This document shows, in pieces, positions 34,099 to 45,306 of a stretch of DNA of 64,000 nucleotides. Position 1 is the stretch's first letter. Every line of letters starts with the position of its first letter. Position numbers and translations under genes: made by a program. Source of the DNA: Rhipidocladum racemiflorum (taxonomy: Eukaryota > Streptophyta > Magnoliopsida > Poales > Poaceae); contig CM070579.1 in assembly GCA_036346355.1 (NCBI GenBank), positions 434,001 through 498,000 of the forward strand, written 5' to 3'. Below the pieces are notes generated by a model. It was not told the origin of the DNA and searched no databases. It saw nothing but the letters and a program-made list of their open reading frames with translations.

Positions 34099-35496
34099 TT
34101 AGAGAGAGAAACTGTGAGCTAACATTTCTTGCCGTCTGTTAATTGCATGTTCTTGAATAATTTAGGAAGTCCAGGCCGAAGCTCACACTGGAGACCTTCG
34201 CCTATCTCTTCTTGAGTGCTGCACTCGGGTACTGAACACAACTGCTCTATCTGCGTATATATTTTTTTTGTTTGTTTTTTTGCACAAGCAAACCCAGATG
34301 AAATCAAAAGCCCATACGAAATCGCTGTTGCTTCTTTCCCCTCGTGCTTTCAGGGCAGCACTAAGGCAGTACATGATCTTCGTCGGTTTGAGGTTCACCA
34401 CGGCGTCCTTCGTCACCGCCTTCTCAAACATTGCTCCTGTCCTGACCTTCCTGCTCGCGATCGCAACACGGTAAGGTCTAGCTAGGATTTGGATACATGC
34501 ATGGTATAGATTAATTTGCCCCAGAGTTGCTGAGGGGACAATTAATCGCTGTTAATTTTCCTTCCCCCATGAACAGCTCGGAATCACTGAACCTGAAGAC
34601 CAAGGCTGGCATGGCAAAGCTTCTGGGCACGCTGATCTCCATGGGAGGGGCCATGGTGCTCACCCTGTACAAGGGTGTGCCTCTCACCCACACCACGCCA
34701 CAGCTCCTCCATTCCCACCCGCACGGGGGAGGTGTAGCAGGCTCCGTCAGCAGCAGGAGGTGGACGCTTGGCACCGTCGCGATCCTCGGGAACTGTGTCT
34801 GCCTCTCATGCTGGTTCCTGCTTCACAGTAGGCTCACCAAGAAGTACCCTCATGTCTACTCATGCAATGCCTTCATGTCCATGTTCAGCTTCCTCCAGGT
34901 TGCAGTGGTTGGCCTCTGCACCCAGAGGAGCATCTCCGTGTGGATAGTGAAGAGCAAGTTCCAGATCCTCACCGTCCTCTACGCTGTAATTAAGCCCGAA
35001 CCTGCCATGTTTCATCTTAGCTTACAGTCAGTCAGCTGGTGGTATATATCTGGAAGTCTGGAACTAAACCTGCCCGTTCATGGTGGTTTCAGGGCGTGTT
35101 CGGATGCGGCGTGTCGTTCGTGTTGCTGACATGGTGCATCGAGAAGCGGGGACCCGTGTTCGTCGCTGCCTTCATTCCGGTAGTGCAGATCATAGTTTCG
35201 GTCATCGACTTCTCCATCCTGCACGAAAAGCTCTTCCTTGGAAGGTACGATCACAGCGGAGCATACATTCAGAATTCACGCACCAAAATATATATTCAGA
35301 ATCGAGGCACTGGAATCATTTAGCCGTAACAACGTCGACCTTGTTCTGTGCATGCAGTGTGCTGGGATCTGTTCTTGTGATTGGTGGCCTGTATCTTCTT
35401 CTGCTGGGCAAGAGGCAGGAGGCCTTGCACCGCCCTCCAAAAGTTGCTGAAGATGACAGGGAGCAGCAGCAGCAGCAGCAGCAAGCACAGCTCTGA
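33842..35496 (+). CDS. WAT1-related / UMAMIT (nodulin MtN21, EamA) transporter, gene 1 (353 aa)
   Basis: Members of this family are membrane exporters of the drug/metabolite transporter superfamily; known ones move amino acids or auxin. Six exons join in phase: 33842-34023, 34166-34228, 34354-34470, 34577-34985, 35093-35244, 35358-35496. Diagnostic stretches are VVAAVMVSLVKVAMDGGMNP, LTASMFLGPIAYFKER, RPKLTLETFAYLFLSAALGA, LRFTTASFVTAFSNIAPVLT FLLA, and in the second EamA half FVLLTWCIEKRGPVFVAAFI, PVVQIIVSVIDFSILHEKLF LG and SVLGSVLVIGGLYLLLLGK. About ten membrane segments are expected. The tail has a CAG-encoded Gln run before the stop. It is the first of three tandem paralogues with the same exon plan. 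Substrate not predictable. Confidence 0.92.
34076..34098. repeat. (GA)n microsatellite in intron 1 of WAT1-type gene 1
   Basis: Short uninterrupted GA run directly after a TATATATA stretch, 50 bases into the intron. Confidence 0.85.
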
Positions 35497-36110
35497 AGAC
35501 TCTCCTCCGCTGGGTGTTTAGTGTTGACAACTGCAGCAATAAGTTCCCCACATCTTTTTTTGTGCATCAGGGCATGCGGCCATGTCGTTGTAAAACCCTT
35601 CTGGTTTGGAGCCTCAGAAAAACCACCATGAAGCTGCCTAGGTTCTAATCGAAACAACAGTAGAATGATCTAAACCAAAACTAATGGCAGCACAATAAAC
35701 GAGAATACTACCATGCTGTTTTGCAGTCTTCTGGAGAGGTATATCGATCATGGATGCATATTTCAACTGCATTAATTCTAAAAGGGGTTTGCACGACATT
35801 TACGGGGAACCTGACTTAATGCAATATTTTGAACCGCAATTCTACATGCGATCTTTAGCTGCAATATGCTTTTTGGAGAAAGACGTACTTGGTAGTTTGG
35901 TTTTTTTGAGCCAACTGTGTAGTATATATTGAATAAAATTCGAGCAGACAGAAACAGTTGTGTGTGTATGAAGCTCTCGGAATCAACCAACATGACAAGA
36001 GAATAGTGCAAACACAGCTATCTACATTATATACGTACAACTTCTGATCACACGCACAGGCGTGTGCGCAGATACACAGAAAAAGATTCGAAGAAGAATT
36101 CAAGAATTAA

Positions 36111-38196
36111 TCAGTAGACTTCGACATTCCATTGCTCAGCCTTCTTCAGTTGCTTCTTGTATTCCGCCCAGTCGATTCCTAACATTGCAAAAAAAAATGC
36201 AGAGTTCAGCACCACTTGCAACAGCAAAAGCTGCAGAAATTCCTGAATCACAAAAGAGACAGAAGCATATATATATATATACCATCTTTTGCAGCCAATG
36301 ACATCATAATGTCATCAATACCCTTCTCCATGCCTTTCAATCCACACATGTAGACGTAGGTGTTGTCCTTCTTCAGAAGCTCCCACAGCTCTTCCTTGTA
36401 CTCGGCCATCCTGGTCTGGATGTACATCTTCTCCCCTTGAGCGTTGGTCTGCTCTCTGCTGACAGCGTAGTCGACCCGGAAGTTATCTGGCGCTCTCTTC
36501 TTCATCTTGTCGAACTCCTGATGTTTACAAACGCATTGATGCAGCAAAGCAAGGCTAACGAAAATCTGTCATAGTTTCGAAACAAAACACCTGTGAAGAA
36601 CAACACATGGAGGCAATAGAGACGATGGTCTGACCTCCTTGTACAGCAAAGAACTGGTGGTTGGAACCCCCAGGAAGAGCCATGCGAGACCATTGAACTG
36701 CATGCACAAGAAATCAACACATTGTTGACTCGATCAGGTTTTGAAGACATGAGGTCTTACACTAACACTAATGGGACAACAGCATGTTGCACCTTGTAGT
36801 CGTCATGCTTCTCGAAGAACATATTCCACAAGAACGAGCGGAACGGGGCAATACCGGTGCCTGTCGCAAGCTGCACGCAAGTAATTGACGACATGATGGC
36901 AAAATTAATTTTCTAGCTGCGGTCAGTATGTGATGGATGGATAAATTCACCGTGGCATTTGAGCTTACCATTACAATAGTAGCATCGGGGTCTTTAGGCA
37001 TGAGCATTTCTTTACCTACAGGTCCTGTTATCTGGACATCGGCACCAGGCTTCAGGTCGCCTACCGCACGGTAAAGAAAGAAAGAACATGTGAGATCGAT
37101 ATTAATTACCGACTTGTAAAGTGGCAATGAGTTGATTATATCCGGGATACATGTGTGATCGATCCAGAGATAATTTGTTGATCCCATTAAAGAAGAGCAA
37201 TGGCGCAATGAGTTGATTAATTAGAAAGAGAGAGAGAAAAAAAAAACAGATTAGAATATTCCGATCGATCTGCAAAGCCTGAACTGAATATTCTGAAGCC
37301 TGTAGGAGAGTAGATGTATTCTTCAGAGCTGCGGGGTGAAATGCTCGTCTTGAGAAGAAGAAAGCAGGAACTCACATAAGAAATTTGAGCAGACTCCTTT
37401 CACTATCTCTCCCTGATCATTGGTGTAAACAAGCCTCTTGACGCAAAGGGAAACCTGTAGGTTAAGCGCAAATTAATGACATGTCACATCCATTTTCTGT
37501 GTTTCCAGCATCAGTACATAAAGATTAGCAGGGCTGAAGACCGACGGTCTTGGAGTCGCCGAAGTCACCGAGTGCGCTGCTGGCGATGGAGTAGAGCCTA
37601 AGCTTGTGCGGCTTGCCGTTCTTGTCGACGCCGTCGGCGATGACACCAATGGACTGCCCCTCTCTGTACGGGATCTCAGCTGCAAAAGGTGAATCACAAC
37701 GGCAAGAGTGAGATGAAGAGTTCATTAATTCGCAGCAATCTCTCATGGAGCTAGCTGATCAGAACTGACACGTAGCATGCATGCAGGCAGTTGCAATTAA
37801 TGAAAGAGTTTGGAAGCAGCAAGACGATCGAGTGATTACTTATCAATTACCCTCTGTACTGAAGACCATGTGCCAGGTCTCCCCGGGCGCGTCGTCGGCG
37901 GTGATCTTGGTGTTGAGGAGGCACTTGCCGACGTACGGCTCCTTGGGCCTGTACTTGTTGGTGACGACCCCCTCGTCCTGCTTCTTGGAGATCTTCTCCT
38001 TCTTGGGCGGCGCGGCGACGGCGGCATCGGTGGTGGAGACCTGCGCCCGCAGCAGCAGGGCCCGGGCATAGCGCGGGCTTGCACTTCTTCTTGGGTAGGG
38101 GGCGAAGCAGTGGGAAGTGAGGGCATGAGGGAAAGGCGAGGCCTTGGAGGAGGAGGAGGAGGGGAGGGAAACGGCCGCGGCGGTGACGGCGGCCAT
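36111..38196 (-). CDS. LFNR: Ferredoxin-NADP+ reductase, leaf type, chloroplast precursor (364 aa)
   Basis: Transfers electrons from reduced ferredoxin to NADP+ at the end of photosynthetic electron transport; FAD enzyme at the thylakoid/stroma. Eight exons join in phase: 38196-37851, 37679-37546, 37454-37376, 37060-36969, 36870-36793, 36697-36635, 36517-36283, 36178-36111. Residues 1 to about 50 are a Ser/Ala/Arg-rich transit peptide. Then KEPYVGKCLLNTKITADDAP GETWHMVF, the FAD motif HKLRLYSIASS, CVKRLVYTNDQGEIVKGVCS NFL, the NADP-binding LATGTGIAPFRSFLW, NTYVYMCGLKGMEKGIDDIM and the C-terminal Tyr in WNVEVY that stacks on FAD. Leaf rather than root type is inferred from the KISKKQDEGVVTNKY segment and PYREGQSIGVI. 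No defect seen. Confidence 0.95.
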
Positions 38197-38399
38197 GGCT
38201 CAGCGGGCACGTGTAGCTAGGCTAGGGTGCGGGGGTGTGCGGGGAGGGAGGAGTAGAAGCCAGAAGGGAAGGGGGGGTTAAGGAGGACGGATTGTGTTGT
38301 GTGGGAGAGAAGAACCAAAGATGAGATAGACGATGAGTGGAAGGCAGAGAGAGGACCAAGTTGCATGATTTTTTTTAAAAAAATAAATATTTTTTAATC

Positions 38400-38916
38400 G
38401 ACAAATTCAAAAATATACCTGAAATTTTTTTGAGAATTTTTCAAAATTTATTTCTAGTAAATTTTTATAGAGAGAATGATTTACACCGAATATATGGCCT
38501 TACATGCTGGCCAGCAACCCAATCATAAATATATATATAGGCACTCAATCATATACAGCAATATGAAAAACTATACACTTCTCAGCAGGGATATGTGCTG
38601 TGCTGTGCCGTGATTAAGGGATCAAGTATATCAGATAATTAAGATACAATTTTTTTTTAAAAAAAAACAAATGAAAGAGTACATCAGAGCAGATGAATCA
38701 GCATCATTTATAAGCATTGACGATCGAGCTAGAAAGGAGCCCCATCCTATGACTCGGAAAAGATGTAAAAGTTGAGAAGCCAAAATAAGATAGCGTCAAC
38801 ACGTACAGCACACCAAGTGACAAAAGTAGAGGACAAAATGCATCGATCTTGTGTTGCAGGCATATCAGCATATGTGTGTATAAATCGATGTACGTATGTA
38901 TGCCTGCTGGTATGGA
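38400..38916. other. Spacer between FNR promoter side and expansin 3' end
   Basis: AT-rich, no gene seen. Upstream DNA of FNR and the 3' flank of the expansin gene. Confidence 0.35.
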
Positions 38917-39897
38917 TCACCGCCAGTTATTGGATCCCTGGTAGCACACTCCGGTGGTCCAGCCTGCAGGGATGGCGTCGTCGACGACGATGGTCTGCTG
39001 CGGCGAGCTGTAGCTGGTCATCCGGACGGCGAGGCCCTTCGCGTTGCCCAGCTCGGCGAACACCTGGTACGTGATCCCCCAGTTGTGCGACGCCTGGATC
39101 CATGCGTTGGCTCCGCCGCCCACCCTCTCGACGTCGAGGCTGTAGACGTCGCCGCTGCCGGCGACGTTCGTGACGTAGACGAGCAGCCAGTAGGGGTTCC
39201 CCTGCAGGCAGAACCTGATCCCCCCGGTCCTCTGGCACGGGACCCTGCGGAACTGGATAGGGATGATGCCGGCGACCATGGCGGCGAGCTTGAGGAAGGA
39301 CGGCGTGGCCATGTCGAAGTGCTGGCGCGGTGGGTTGCACCAGCCGCCGTTGTCGGAGGGGAGGAACCAGTTGGGCGGGCAGAGGTTGGTGCCGGTGACG
39401 ACGGCGGTGGGCGAGCCCGGGTTGCACCAGGGCGACTTGACGCAGCGCAGCTCGTAGCACTGGCCGCAGCCGTTGCCGTCGGCGAAGAGCGGCGTGCTCA
39501 GCGCCGCCGTGTTGGTGGAGTAGAGCGACAGGATGTCGTTGGCCATGTACCCGCACGCGCCGCCTGGCCGGATTGCATGCACATGCATTGCAGCACGTAC
39601 GTACGTATATGAGTATATATATACACGAATCAACCGACCGTGTACAATGTGTGTACGAAAGCATGCACGCGCGTAACAAGTATATATGTAGTAGGTACCG
39701 AAGTCGCCGCCGATGCCGGAGGGGTCGCCGTAGAAGGTGGCGGTGCCGTCTTGCCAGCCGGACGTCTTGAAGGCGCGGCCGGGTGCGGGAGCTGCAGCGG
39801 GCTGCTGTGTCTGGTAGTAGTAGTAGTTGTACTCCGCGCTCACCACCTGAGCCGCCACCATCACCGCCGCCAAGATGGCCGGGAACGCTCTCGCCAT
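38917..39897 (-). CDS. Alpha-expansin (281 aa)
   Basis: Alpha-expansins loosen cellulose-xyloglucan contacts in growing walls at acid pH. Two exons join in phase: 39897-39699 and 39563-38917. A signal peptide (FPAILAAVMVAAQVVSA) is followed by an unusual Tyr/Gln/Ala/Pro stretch (EYNYYYYQTQQPAAAPAPG), so the protein is about 30 residues longer than typical. The GH45-like domain has GTATFYGDPSGIGGDFGGAC GYM, NGCGQCYELRC and the HFD motif (RQHFDMATP). The C-terminal binding domain has VTNVAGSGDVYSLDVER, WIQASHNWGITYQ and TGVCYQGSNNWR. GWCNPP places it in the alpha rather than beta group. A TATA box is at 40005-39998 on the minus strand. I do not assign a specific EXPA number. Confidence 0.93.
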   Translation of the reverse strand: MARAFPAILAAVMVAAQVVSAEYNYYYYQTQQPAAAPAPGRAFKTSGWQDGTATFYGDPSGIGGDFGTYYIYTCYARACFRTHIVHGRLIRVYIYSYTYVRAAMHVHAIRPGGACGYMANDILSLYSTNTAALSTPLFADGNGCGQCYELRCVKSPWCNPGSPTAVVTGTNLCPPNWFLPSDNGGWCNPPRQHFDMATPSFLKLAAMVAGIIPIQFRRVPCQRTGGIRFCLQGNPYWLLVYVTNVAGSGDVYSLDVERVGGGANAWIQASHNWGITYQVFAELGNAKGLAVRMTSYSSPQQTIVVDDAIPAGWTTGVCYQGSNNWR

Positions 39898-40479
39898 GAT
39901 CGATACGGATTAATGATCGTTCGAGCTCGCCGGCCGGCGTTCGGCAATGCCCTCGCTCGCTATGCCGTTGCACGTACGTACCGTCGCGGCGAATGGGCGT
40001 TTATAGCTAGAGTTGCCATGAGTTGCCACCACGTAGTACGTAGTAGACAGTAGTAGTCGTAGTAATATTGTTCCCTCCAGCTAGCTAGCTAGCGTTGACA
40101 TGCTAATTGCTAGCTATATGCACGATCGAGTTGGCGCTCGATTTCTTCTCGTCTCATATCTGAGCGAAAATTAATTAATTGTATACACATACATACATAC
40201 ATACGAATATATACATGCTACCCACGAATCATATCGGCATCGTTTTTTTTCCTCTTGCCGGCCGGCCTTTCTTTTTCCTTTTTTGTTATTATTTCTTAAA
40301 TAATAATGTAATGTACGGCGGTGGTTGCTCATGGGCCAAAACTTGGCAAGCCCGGTCGGTAGTGGGTTGGGCTGGGCCGATCTGGTCCACCCATTTTCGC
40401 AAAACTCCCAGGCTACGTAGTGACTTGAATCGATGGTCGTCCAACATATCTCGCCTGCATGATCACACCTGAAAAATAG

Positions 40480-40930
40480 AGATGGCAACGGGTCGGGTCG
40501 GGTACGGGTTTTACAAAACCCGATCCGACCCAAAGCCCGAATTGAAAAGCCCGACTCGAACCCAAATACCCTATCGGGTAAAAAACTATACCCGAACTCG
40601 GCGGATACCCGAAATCCGATGAGTTTGTGTTGTATGGGTGGTAATAGGTTTGGTCGGGTGTGGGTTTTGCAAAATCTGACCCGACAAGAAATCTAAACAA
40701 AAAACCCGAGCTAAACCCGGCGGGTACCCGAAACCCGACCCCAAACCCGGCGGATACCCGAAACCCAACGGTTACTCAATGGGTATTTGCGGCATTTCGG
40801 GTACCCGATGGGTACCTACGGGTGAAAATTAAAACCCGAACCATTTCGGGTACCCGACCCAAAGAACCCGTGGGTAAAAATTAAAACCTGACCCCGACCC
40901 GATCGGGTGCAAAACCCGCGGGTTCATACT
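40480..40930. repeat. Degenerate GGGTACCCGA-rich repeat
   Basis: Roughly 450 bases built of variants of CGGGTACCCGAAACCCGAC and its inverse, starting ATGGCAACGGGTCGGGTCGG and ending near CCCGATCGGGTGCAAAACCC. Contains several GGGTACCC palindromes. No coding potential. This kind of 'gggtcgggtacgggt' sequence is dispersed in plant genomes; the element class is not clear. Confidence 0.7.
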
Positions 40931-41319
40931 GAAAAAGCACATCCGGCCGCCCTGCCACGGAAGATCCCAGGTAGCAACGACGTTTGTCCTTGCAACCGCC
41001 GCGCTTACGTAGCAGCAGCAGTTGGCAGTGCACGAGTTGCAAAACAAACGGTGGAGATTCGCACCCGGACTGGGATCAAACGTGGCGGGATTAGAGCATC
41101 TCCAACAGTAGCTGGTCGATCTGGTGAGGACAGTTACTGCAATACGGAGAGTACGTAATTAGGTACTAACTAGCTTGGTGATAATAAACTTACTTAAAAA
41201 CATCAAAATTTAAGCAGTTCCCACATCAATTTGCACGTACCATATAGTTACATGCATGTATGATCCTTTCGTAATATACATCGAGGTTTGAAAGACAAAA
41301 TTTCGCGTGAGGTGCTCGA

Positions 41320-41601
41320 GGAGTAGGAGGAAGAGGTCAGGCCGTCGCTGATGGAGGTCGGAGCTCCAGCATGAAGGTCGTCGGAGAGGTGCAAGAGGGT
41401 GAGTCTGAGGCGTCGGTCGAGGGCGGCGCAGGTTTTGTTTAGGCTGTTTTACGCGTTGGCGGGTGAGCTCGGCAAGGGTGGCCGCGAGTTGTGTTTGTTA
41501 CTGCTTGTTTGGCGGAAACATTTGTATTTTCCTCTTCGGAGGTTTTTTCTCCTTCTTAATGAAATGACAGAGCTCCTGTCTTAAGTTAAAAAAAAAAACA
41601 A
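41320..41601 (+). mobile_element. LINE-type 3' end with poly-A tail
   Basis: GC-rich 3' terminal sequence followed by CTCCTTCTTAATGAAATGAC AGAGCTCCTG and an A-run at about 41588-41601. The pattern matches the 3' ends of grass non-LTR retrotransposons. No protein domain is left. Confidence 0.55.
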
Positions 41602-41873
41602 AATTTCCTGTCACGAGCTTACAGAAAATTTTGACATAATTTTCTGTACGTAGTGTTGAAAGTTGTTCGTTGTGTCCGTATGTCCATTGGAATGACAACC
41701 AATCGAGAGAGGAAAATGGTGTCACACTCCAAGCTTTGGACCACGATCGAGGCAAGTAGCTGGAACAGAACAGGTCCACTGAGAGATCGATCGATGCAGA
41801 AAGCGAATAAATTCAGTGGAAAATATGTGCAATAGTTCCACAAGTATGCTTCTCAATTTAATGTAAACCTTGG

Positions 41874-41878
<5 letters not shown>

Positions 41879-41910
<32 letters not shown>
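41879..41910. repeat. (TC)n microsatellite
   Basis: Uninterrupted CT dinucleotide run. Confidence 0.9.
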
Positions 41911-41911
<1 letters not shown>

Positions 41912-42214
41912 CAGGATTTTTCTCAGTGCTTGAATATAGCCAGCTCTCGTCTGAGACTAACTAAAGGTCATTTAAGATCTCTTAGTTGCACTTGAATATA
42001 TATGCATGCATGTATGTATGTATGTATGTATGCTTAATACTGCTGGTTAATTAGGCATCACGTGTTTCTAATTTGAAAATAAAAAATGTTTAACTAGTTC
42101 AGTGGAAAATATGTTAAAGCACTATATAGTTGTACGTGAGAAATTACTGGGGATTTCTATACCCCGTTAAAAAGAAAAAACCTTCCACCCATGTATTTAC
42201 TGAGTGCTATGAAA

Positions 42215-42394
42215 ACCCTCGTTAAATTGATAACCAAGGGTACCGTCAGGAATCCCACGAATGGCCGACTATGAGTGGCCGACGGAAAGTTACTGACGGT
42301 TTACGCTCGGGCATATACATTGCCTACGGTATTTTGCAATGGATGACATATTTTTTTTTCCACTCGGTAAAAATTGGAAATCTAGTAGTGAGGT
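42215..42394. mobile_element. Remnant of a CACTA-like element, one terminus
   Basis: The right end, read inverted, is CACTACTAGATTTCC, a CACTA-type terminus. Inside are GACGG/CCGAC-rich short repeats (GGCCGACTATGAGTGGCCGA CGG, ACTGACGG) like CACTA subterminal motifs. The matching left CACTA end is not visible, so the element is truncated. Confidence 0.45.
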
Positions 42395-43030
42395 ACACCG
42401 TACACATGTGTTAATTGTTTGTTTTTTTCACTTGTTGCTTCAGTTTCGTGGCTAATTAACTATTGTTACTCCGTTACTACTAGTTTACCATGATTATTTA
42501 CTATGTACTGAATCTCAGTTTGCGACATCACCTTTAATTTCATTCAACCTTTTCTTTTCACAACTTTTGAGTTACTACTAGTCCTTTGTTAATTAATAAT
42601 CAGCCTTTTTGAGAGAGTACTCTTACGACGCGCGACTCCAGGAAGGAATAATCCGTCGATACATGCGCGCATGTCGACATTGGCAATTAATAGTGGAGAG
42701 CTTTAGCTAGCTAGTACTTAGCCAGTGACACGTACCACCGTTAATTATGTGCTTTGATCCGAATTAAGCTTCCATTCTCACTCCTACTAGCTAGCTAGGC
42801 ATCTTCTTGTATCTATTCTAGAGTAGGAAGCAACTTTTATTTGCCCCGATCGTCTTAACTCCCTGGATTCCTGAATTCCCTCGCTTTTTCCCCTTTTATC
42901 TTTGCCTCTTGTGCCAAACACACCCCTTTTTCTAGGCAAGTACAACGATTAGGAGTAGTAGTCATCTATGCATGCGCGCAAGAAATATGATTTCTTGTCA
43001 TTTTCTTCTGGTAAGTATGGTAACAAATTA

Positions 43031-43265
43031 CTCCCTCTGTCCCACAAAGAGTGCATTTCTAGGATTTTTAAGACAGATTAGTGTGCAAGGTAAATGACCA
43101 ATGTGACCCTCATTACTCCATACACAAGCATGCTGGTGCTTCGGTTTCCACAAGCACTTAAATGAGCATGCATACACTTACAGCTGGGCCCTACGGACTA
43201 GAAATGCACTCTTTGTGGGACAAAATTTGAACACTAGAAATGCACTCTTTGTGGGACAGAGGGAG
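43031..43265. mobile_element. Stowaway-type MITE
   Basis: Inverted termini CTCCCTCTGTCCCACAAAG and CTTTGTGGGACAGAGGGAG, extended by GAGTGCATTTCTAG, flanked on both sides by TA, the target duplication of Tc1/mariner-derived Stowaway elements. The right terminus is partly duplicated (ACTAGAAATGCACTCTTTGT occurs twice, at about 43198 and 43231). Confidence 0.85.
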
Positions 43266-43396
43266 TAAGCACTTACGCATGCATTCACCGTTCCAAATTG
43301 ATTTTTTGAAAGCAACCAAGCTGGATTGAAATAGAGAGAAGGAAGAGTACACAGTGCAAGAGAATGCACTAAGGATTACAAAGAAAATAAAAAAGC

Positions 43397-43539
43397 GAGA
43401 GGTGCTTCTATGCTCTTCCTTTTTAAAATTGCACAAATATTAAAGTACGAATGAAGGATAGATGATAATTACTTACCCCTTTGTTTGCTTTAAGATTTGT
43501 GCAATTTGTATTAGGAGGAAAAGCATAGAAGCACTGCTC
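43397..43539. mobile_element. 143-bp MITE, copy at 43.4 kb
   Basis: Termini GAGAGGTGCTTCTATGC and the inverse of GAGCAGTGCTTCTATGC, with subterminal TTGCACAAAT / ATTTGTGCAA inverted repeats. Exactly the same length as the copy at 52820-52962. AAAGC flanks both ends, possibly a target duplication. Confidence 0.8.
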
Positions 43540-43554
43540 AAAGCGAGCAAAACA

Positions 43555-43582
43555 AGGAGAGAGAGAGAGAGAGAGAGAGAGG
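43555..43582. repeat. (GA)n microsatellite
   Basis: GA run of about 28 bases beside the LINE remnant. Confidence 0.85.
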
Positions 43583-43589
43583 AAAAGCC

Positions 43590-43745
43590 AATAAAAAACA
43601 GCCCCTCTAATGAATCAACTTTGTAAGCCCTCGAGCACATGCAAAAGACCAGTTTGATGCCTTCAAGCACTTCCTCATTGGACCTCCAGATGTTTCTAAA
43701 AATTATGTTGTTACGCTCTTTCCACCACCTCCAGCACAATCAGAC
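43590..43745 (-). mobile_element. LINE reverse-transcriptase C-terminal remnant
   Basis: Minus-strand translation gives CWRWWKERNNIIFRNIWRSN EEVLEGIKLVFCMCSRAYK, the Trp-Lys-Glu-Arg-Asn motif at the C-terminus of plant LINE ORF2 proteins. Nothing else of the element is visible; the sequence to the right does not continue the domain. Confidence 0.6.
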
Positions 43746-44078
43746 TTTTAACCCACTTTTAGCACCCGAATTGACTGTTGATCTACTATATGGTCCACTG
43801 TTCTAAACTGGACGCATGTTGGCAGCGTCGTGGCATCAACAAAGGTAACGGTTCCAAATTGATGTACTAGGTAAGATAAAAACCGTAACTAGAACTCAAG
43901 TATACACTGATTAATTAATGCGCGCTTGTATGTATATATATATATATACTTAACATCAAAGGAAGAACTGTGTATACGTACGTATATCCCCTCAAATTAA
44001 GAGAAAAACAATTCCTGTTGTCTAGCTTGATACATGCGCTTCAAATTAATCTGTATGTACTGTGTGTGAATGAATTAG

Positions 44079-44231
44079 GTGGACAGGCGTTACCGGCGAT
44101 ACCGCGATCAAATGAGGGCGGTGGAGCTGTCGTTCGAGGCGGTGGCCGGCGCCGGGGCGGCGCAGGTGTACACCAAGCTGGCGCTGCGGGCCATGTCGCG
44201 GCACTTCCGGTGCCCGAGGGACGCGCGCTGA
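44079..44231 (+). pseudogene. Orphan exon fragment of a BEL1-like homeodomain gene (POX domain)
   Basis: After an AG acceptor-like site at 44077-44078 a 50-codon frame reads VDRRYRRYRDQMRAVELSFE, AVAGAGAAQVYTKLALRAMS, RHFRCPRDAR and stops. It aligns with the second half of the POX/BELL domain of plant BEL1-like transcription factors (consensus pattern VDRRY.QY..QM..V..SF, ALA...SRHFR.L.DAI). No homeodomain exon is found nearby on either strand. It is GC-rich within AT-rich surroundings, as expected for a displaced gene piece. Confidence 0.75.
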
Positions 44232-45284
44232 GGAACTCACTGGGGTGGGGGAGAGGGACTCCGGCGGCCTGGCCTGAAAATAATTAAAACTACAAGATGG
44301 TATATGTGATGGCCCAATTAGCTTGGTCACCACGGCCGGAACCGGGGAAGAATACGATCGTGGCGGCGGCGATCTGGTAGCGCAGAGTTTAGGGAAAATG
44401 GCCAGGGGTGCTGTGGTTGCTTCAAATCCAAAGAATTCAAGTTTCAGCTATGAGGTGGAGCTGCGATCTGGAGCTCTGTCAAACAGCGTCTTAAGAGGTA
44501 TTGACCAAATCCGGTCCAAAAAACTTAAAACGGTCAAAATACCAAAAATTTTTGGTGAAATGTAGCAACTTGCCTCTCTCTCTCTCTCTCTCCAATGGGC
44601 ACCGGTGACGGTGACAATGCATATGCAAAAGACAAACTTTTATCGGTATGGAGAGTACGTGAGCACTTTGCTGAAGCATAGGCCATACCAAAAGGCAGTG
44701 GCTTTCCTTCTCCTTTTCGTTCTTTACTTCCATCCCATGTGATTTGCTTACTCTCTGCTGGATCTTGCGATTGGAACAACACCACCTCACTGTTACGTTT
44801 AACTGTCACTGAAAGCAGCCAAAGAAGATGGCTACAGAATGCGAGTGAGGCTGCAACCTGCAAATCAAGCATTTGTTTGAATTGGATGTCACTAGCTATC
44901 GAATGAAATCGATACTGAATTACTGACGCACTTCCAATGCAACCAGAGAGAGGTGATCAAAGTGATGGATCTTCAAATAAGGTGGTGGATGATCGATGCA
45001 GATCGATAAGAGCTTTCATGCGAGGTGAGCACTCCACCGCCTACCCATGCATCCCATTTTCATTTGGATTGGACAGTGCTGAATGCTCACCAAGTCACCA
45101 TGGTACGAGTGGAGCACCCTGTGATTCTCAGTGTCCTGTAAAATGCCTTTTTTTTCAGCTGGATATGCGTGCGTGTCGTCACTCGTCAGTAGCAACTTTT
45201 TTCTGGGTAAAAGGGACGTCGTTGCGTGTGCTGATCTGCGACGTCTCTTTTGTCTCAGAAGGATCACCGGTAAAAATTAAGGCC
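44232..45284. other. Interval between the POX fragment and WAT1-type gene 2
   Basis: No supportable gene; a CT run at about 44575-44592 and AT-rich sequence. The right end is the promoter of WAT1-type gene 2. Confidence 0.35.
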
Positions 45285-45292
45285 TATAAATA
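45285..45292 (+). promoter_or_regulatory. TATA box of WAT1-type gene 2
   Basis: TATAAATA lies 210 bases before the ATG. If used, transcription would start at the beginning of the 32-bp repeat array, placing the array in the 5' UTR. Confidence 0.5.
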
Positions 45293-45306
45293 GTCCACGA
45301 CAAGAC

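Noticed and set aside
37810..38220. Plus-strand frame of 136 codons over FNR exon 1
   Set aside because: Antisense shadow of the GC-rich transit-peptide exon, Gly/Arg-rich low complexity.
38896..39612. Plus-strand 238-codon frame over the expansin gene
   Set aside because: Antisense of the expansin second exon; the expansin reading has complete motifs and splice sites.
43191..43436. Minus-strand frame with repeated LCPTKSAFLV-like segments
   Set aside because: It translates the duplicated terminus of the Stowaway MITE; not a gene.
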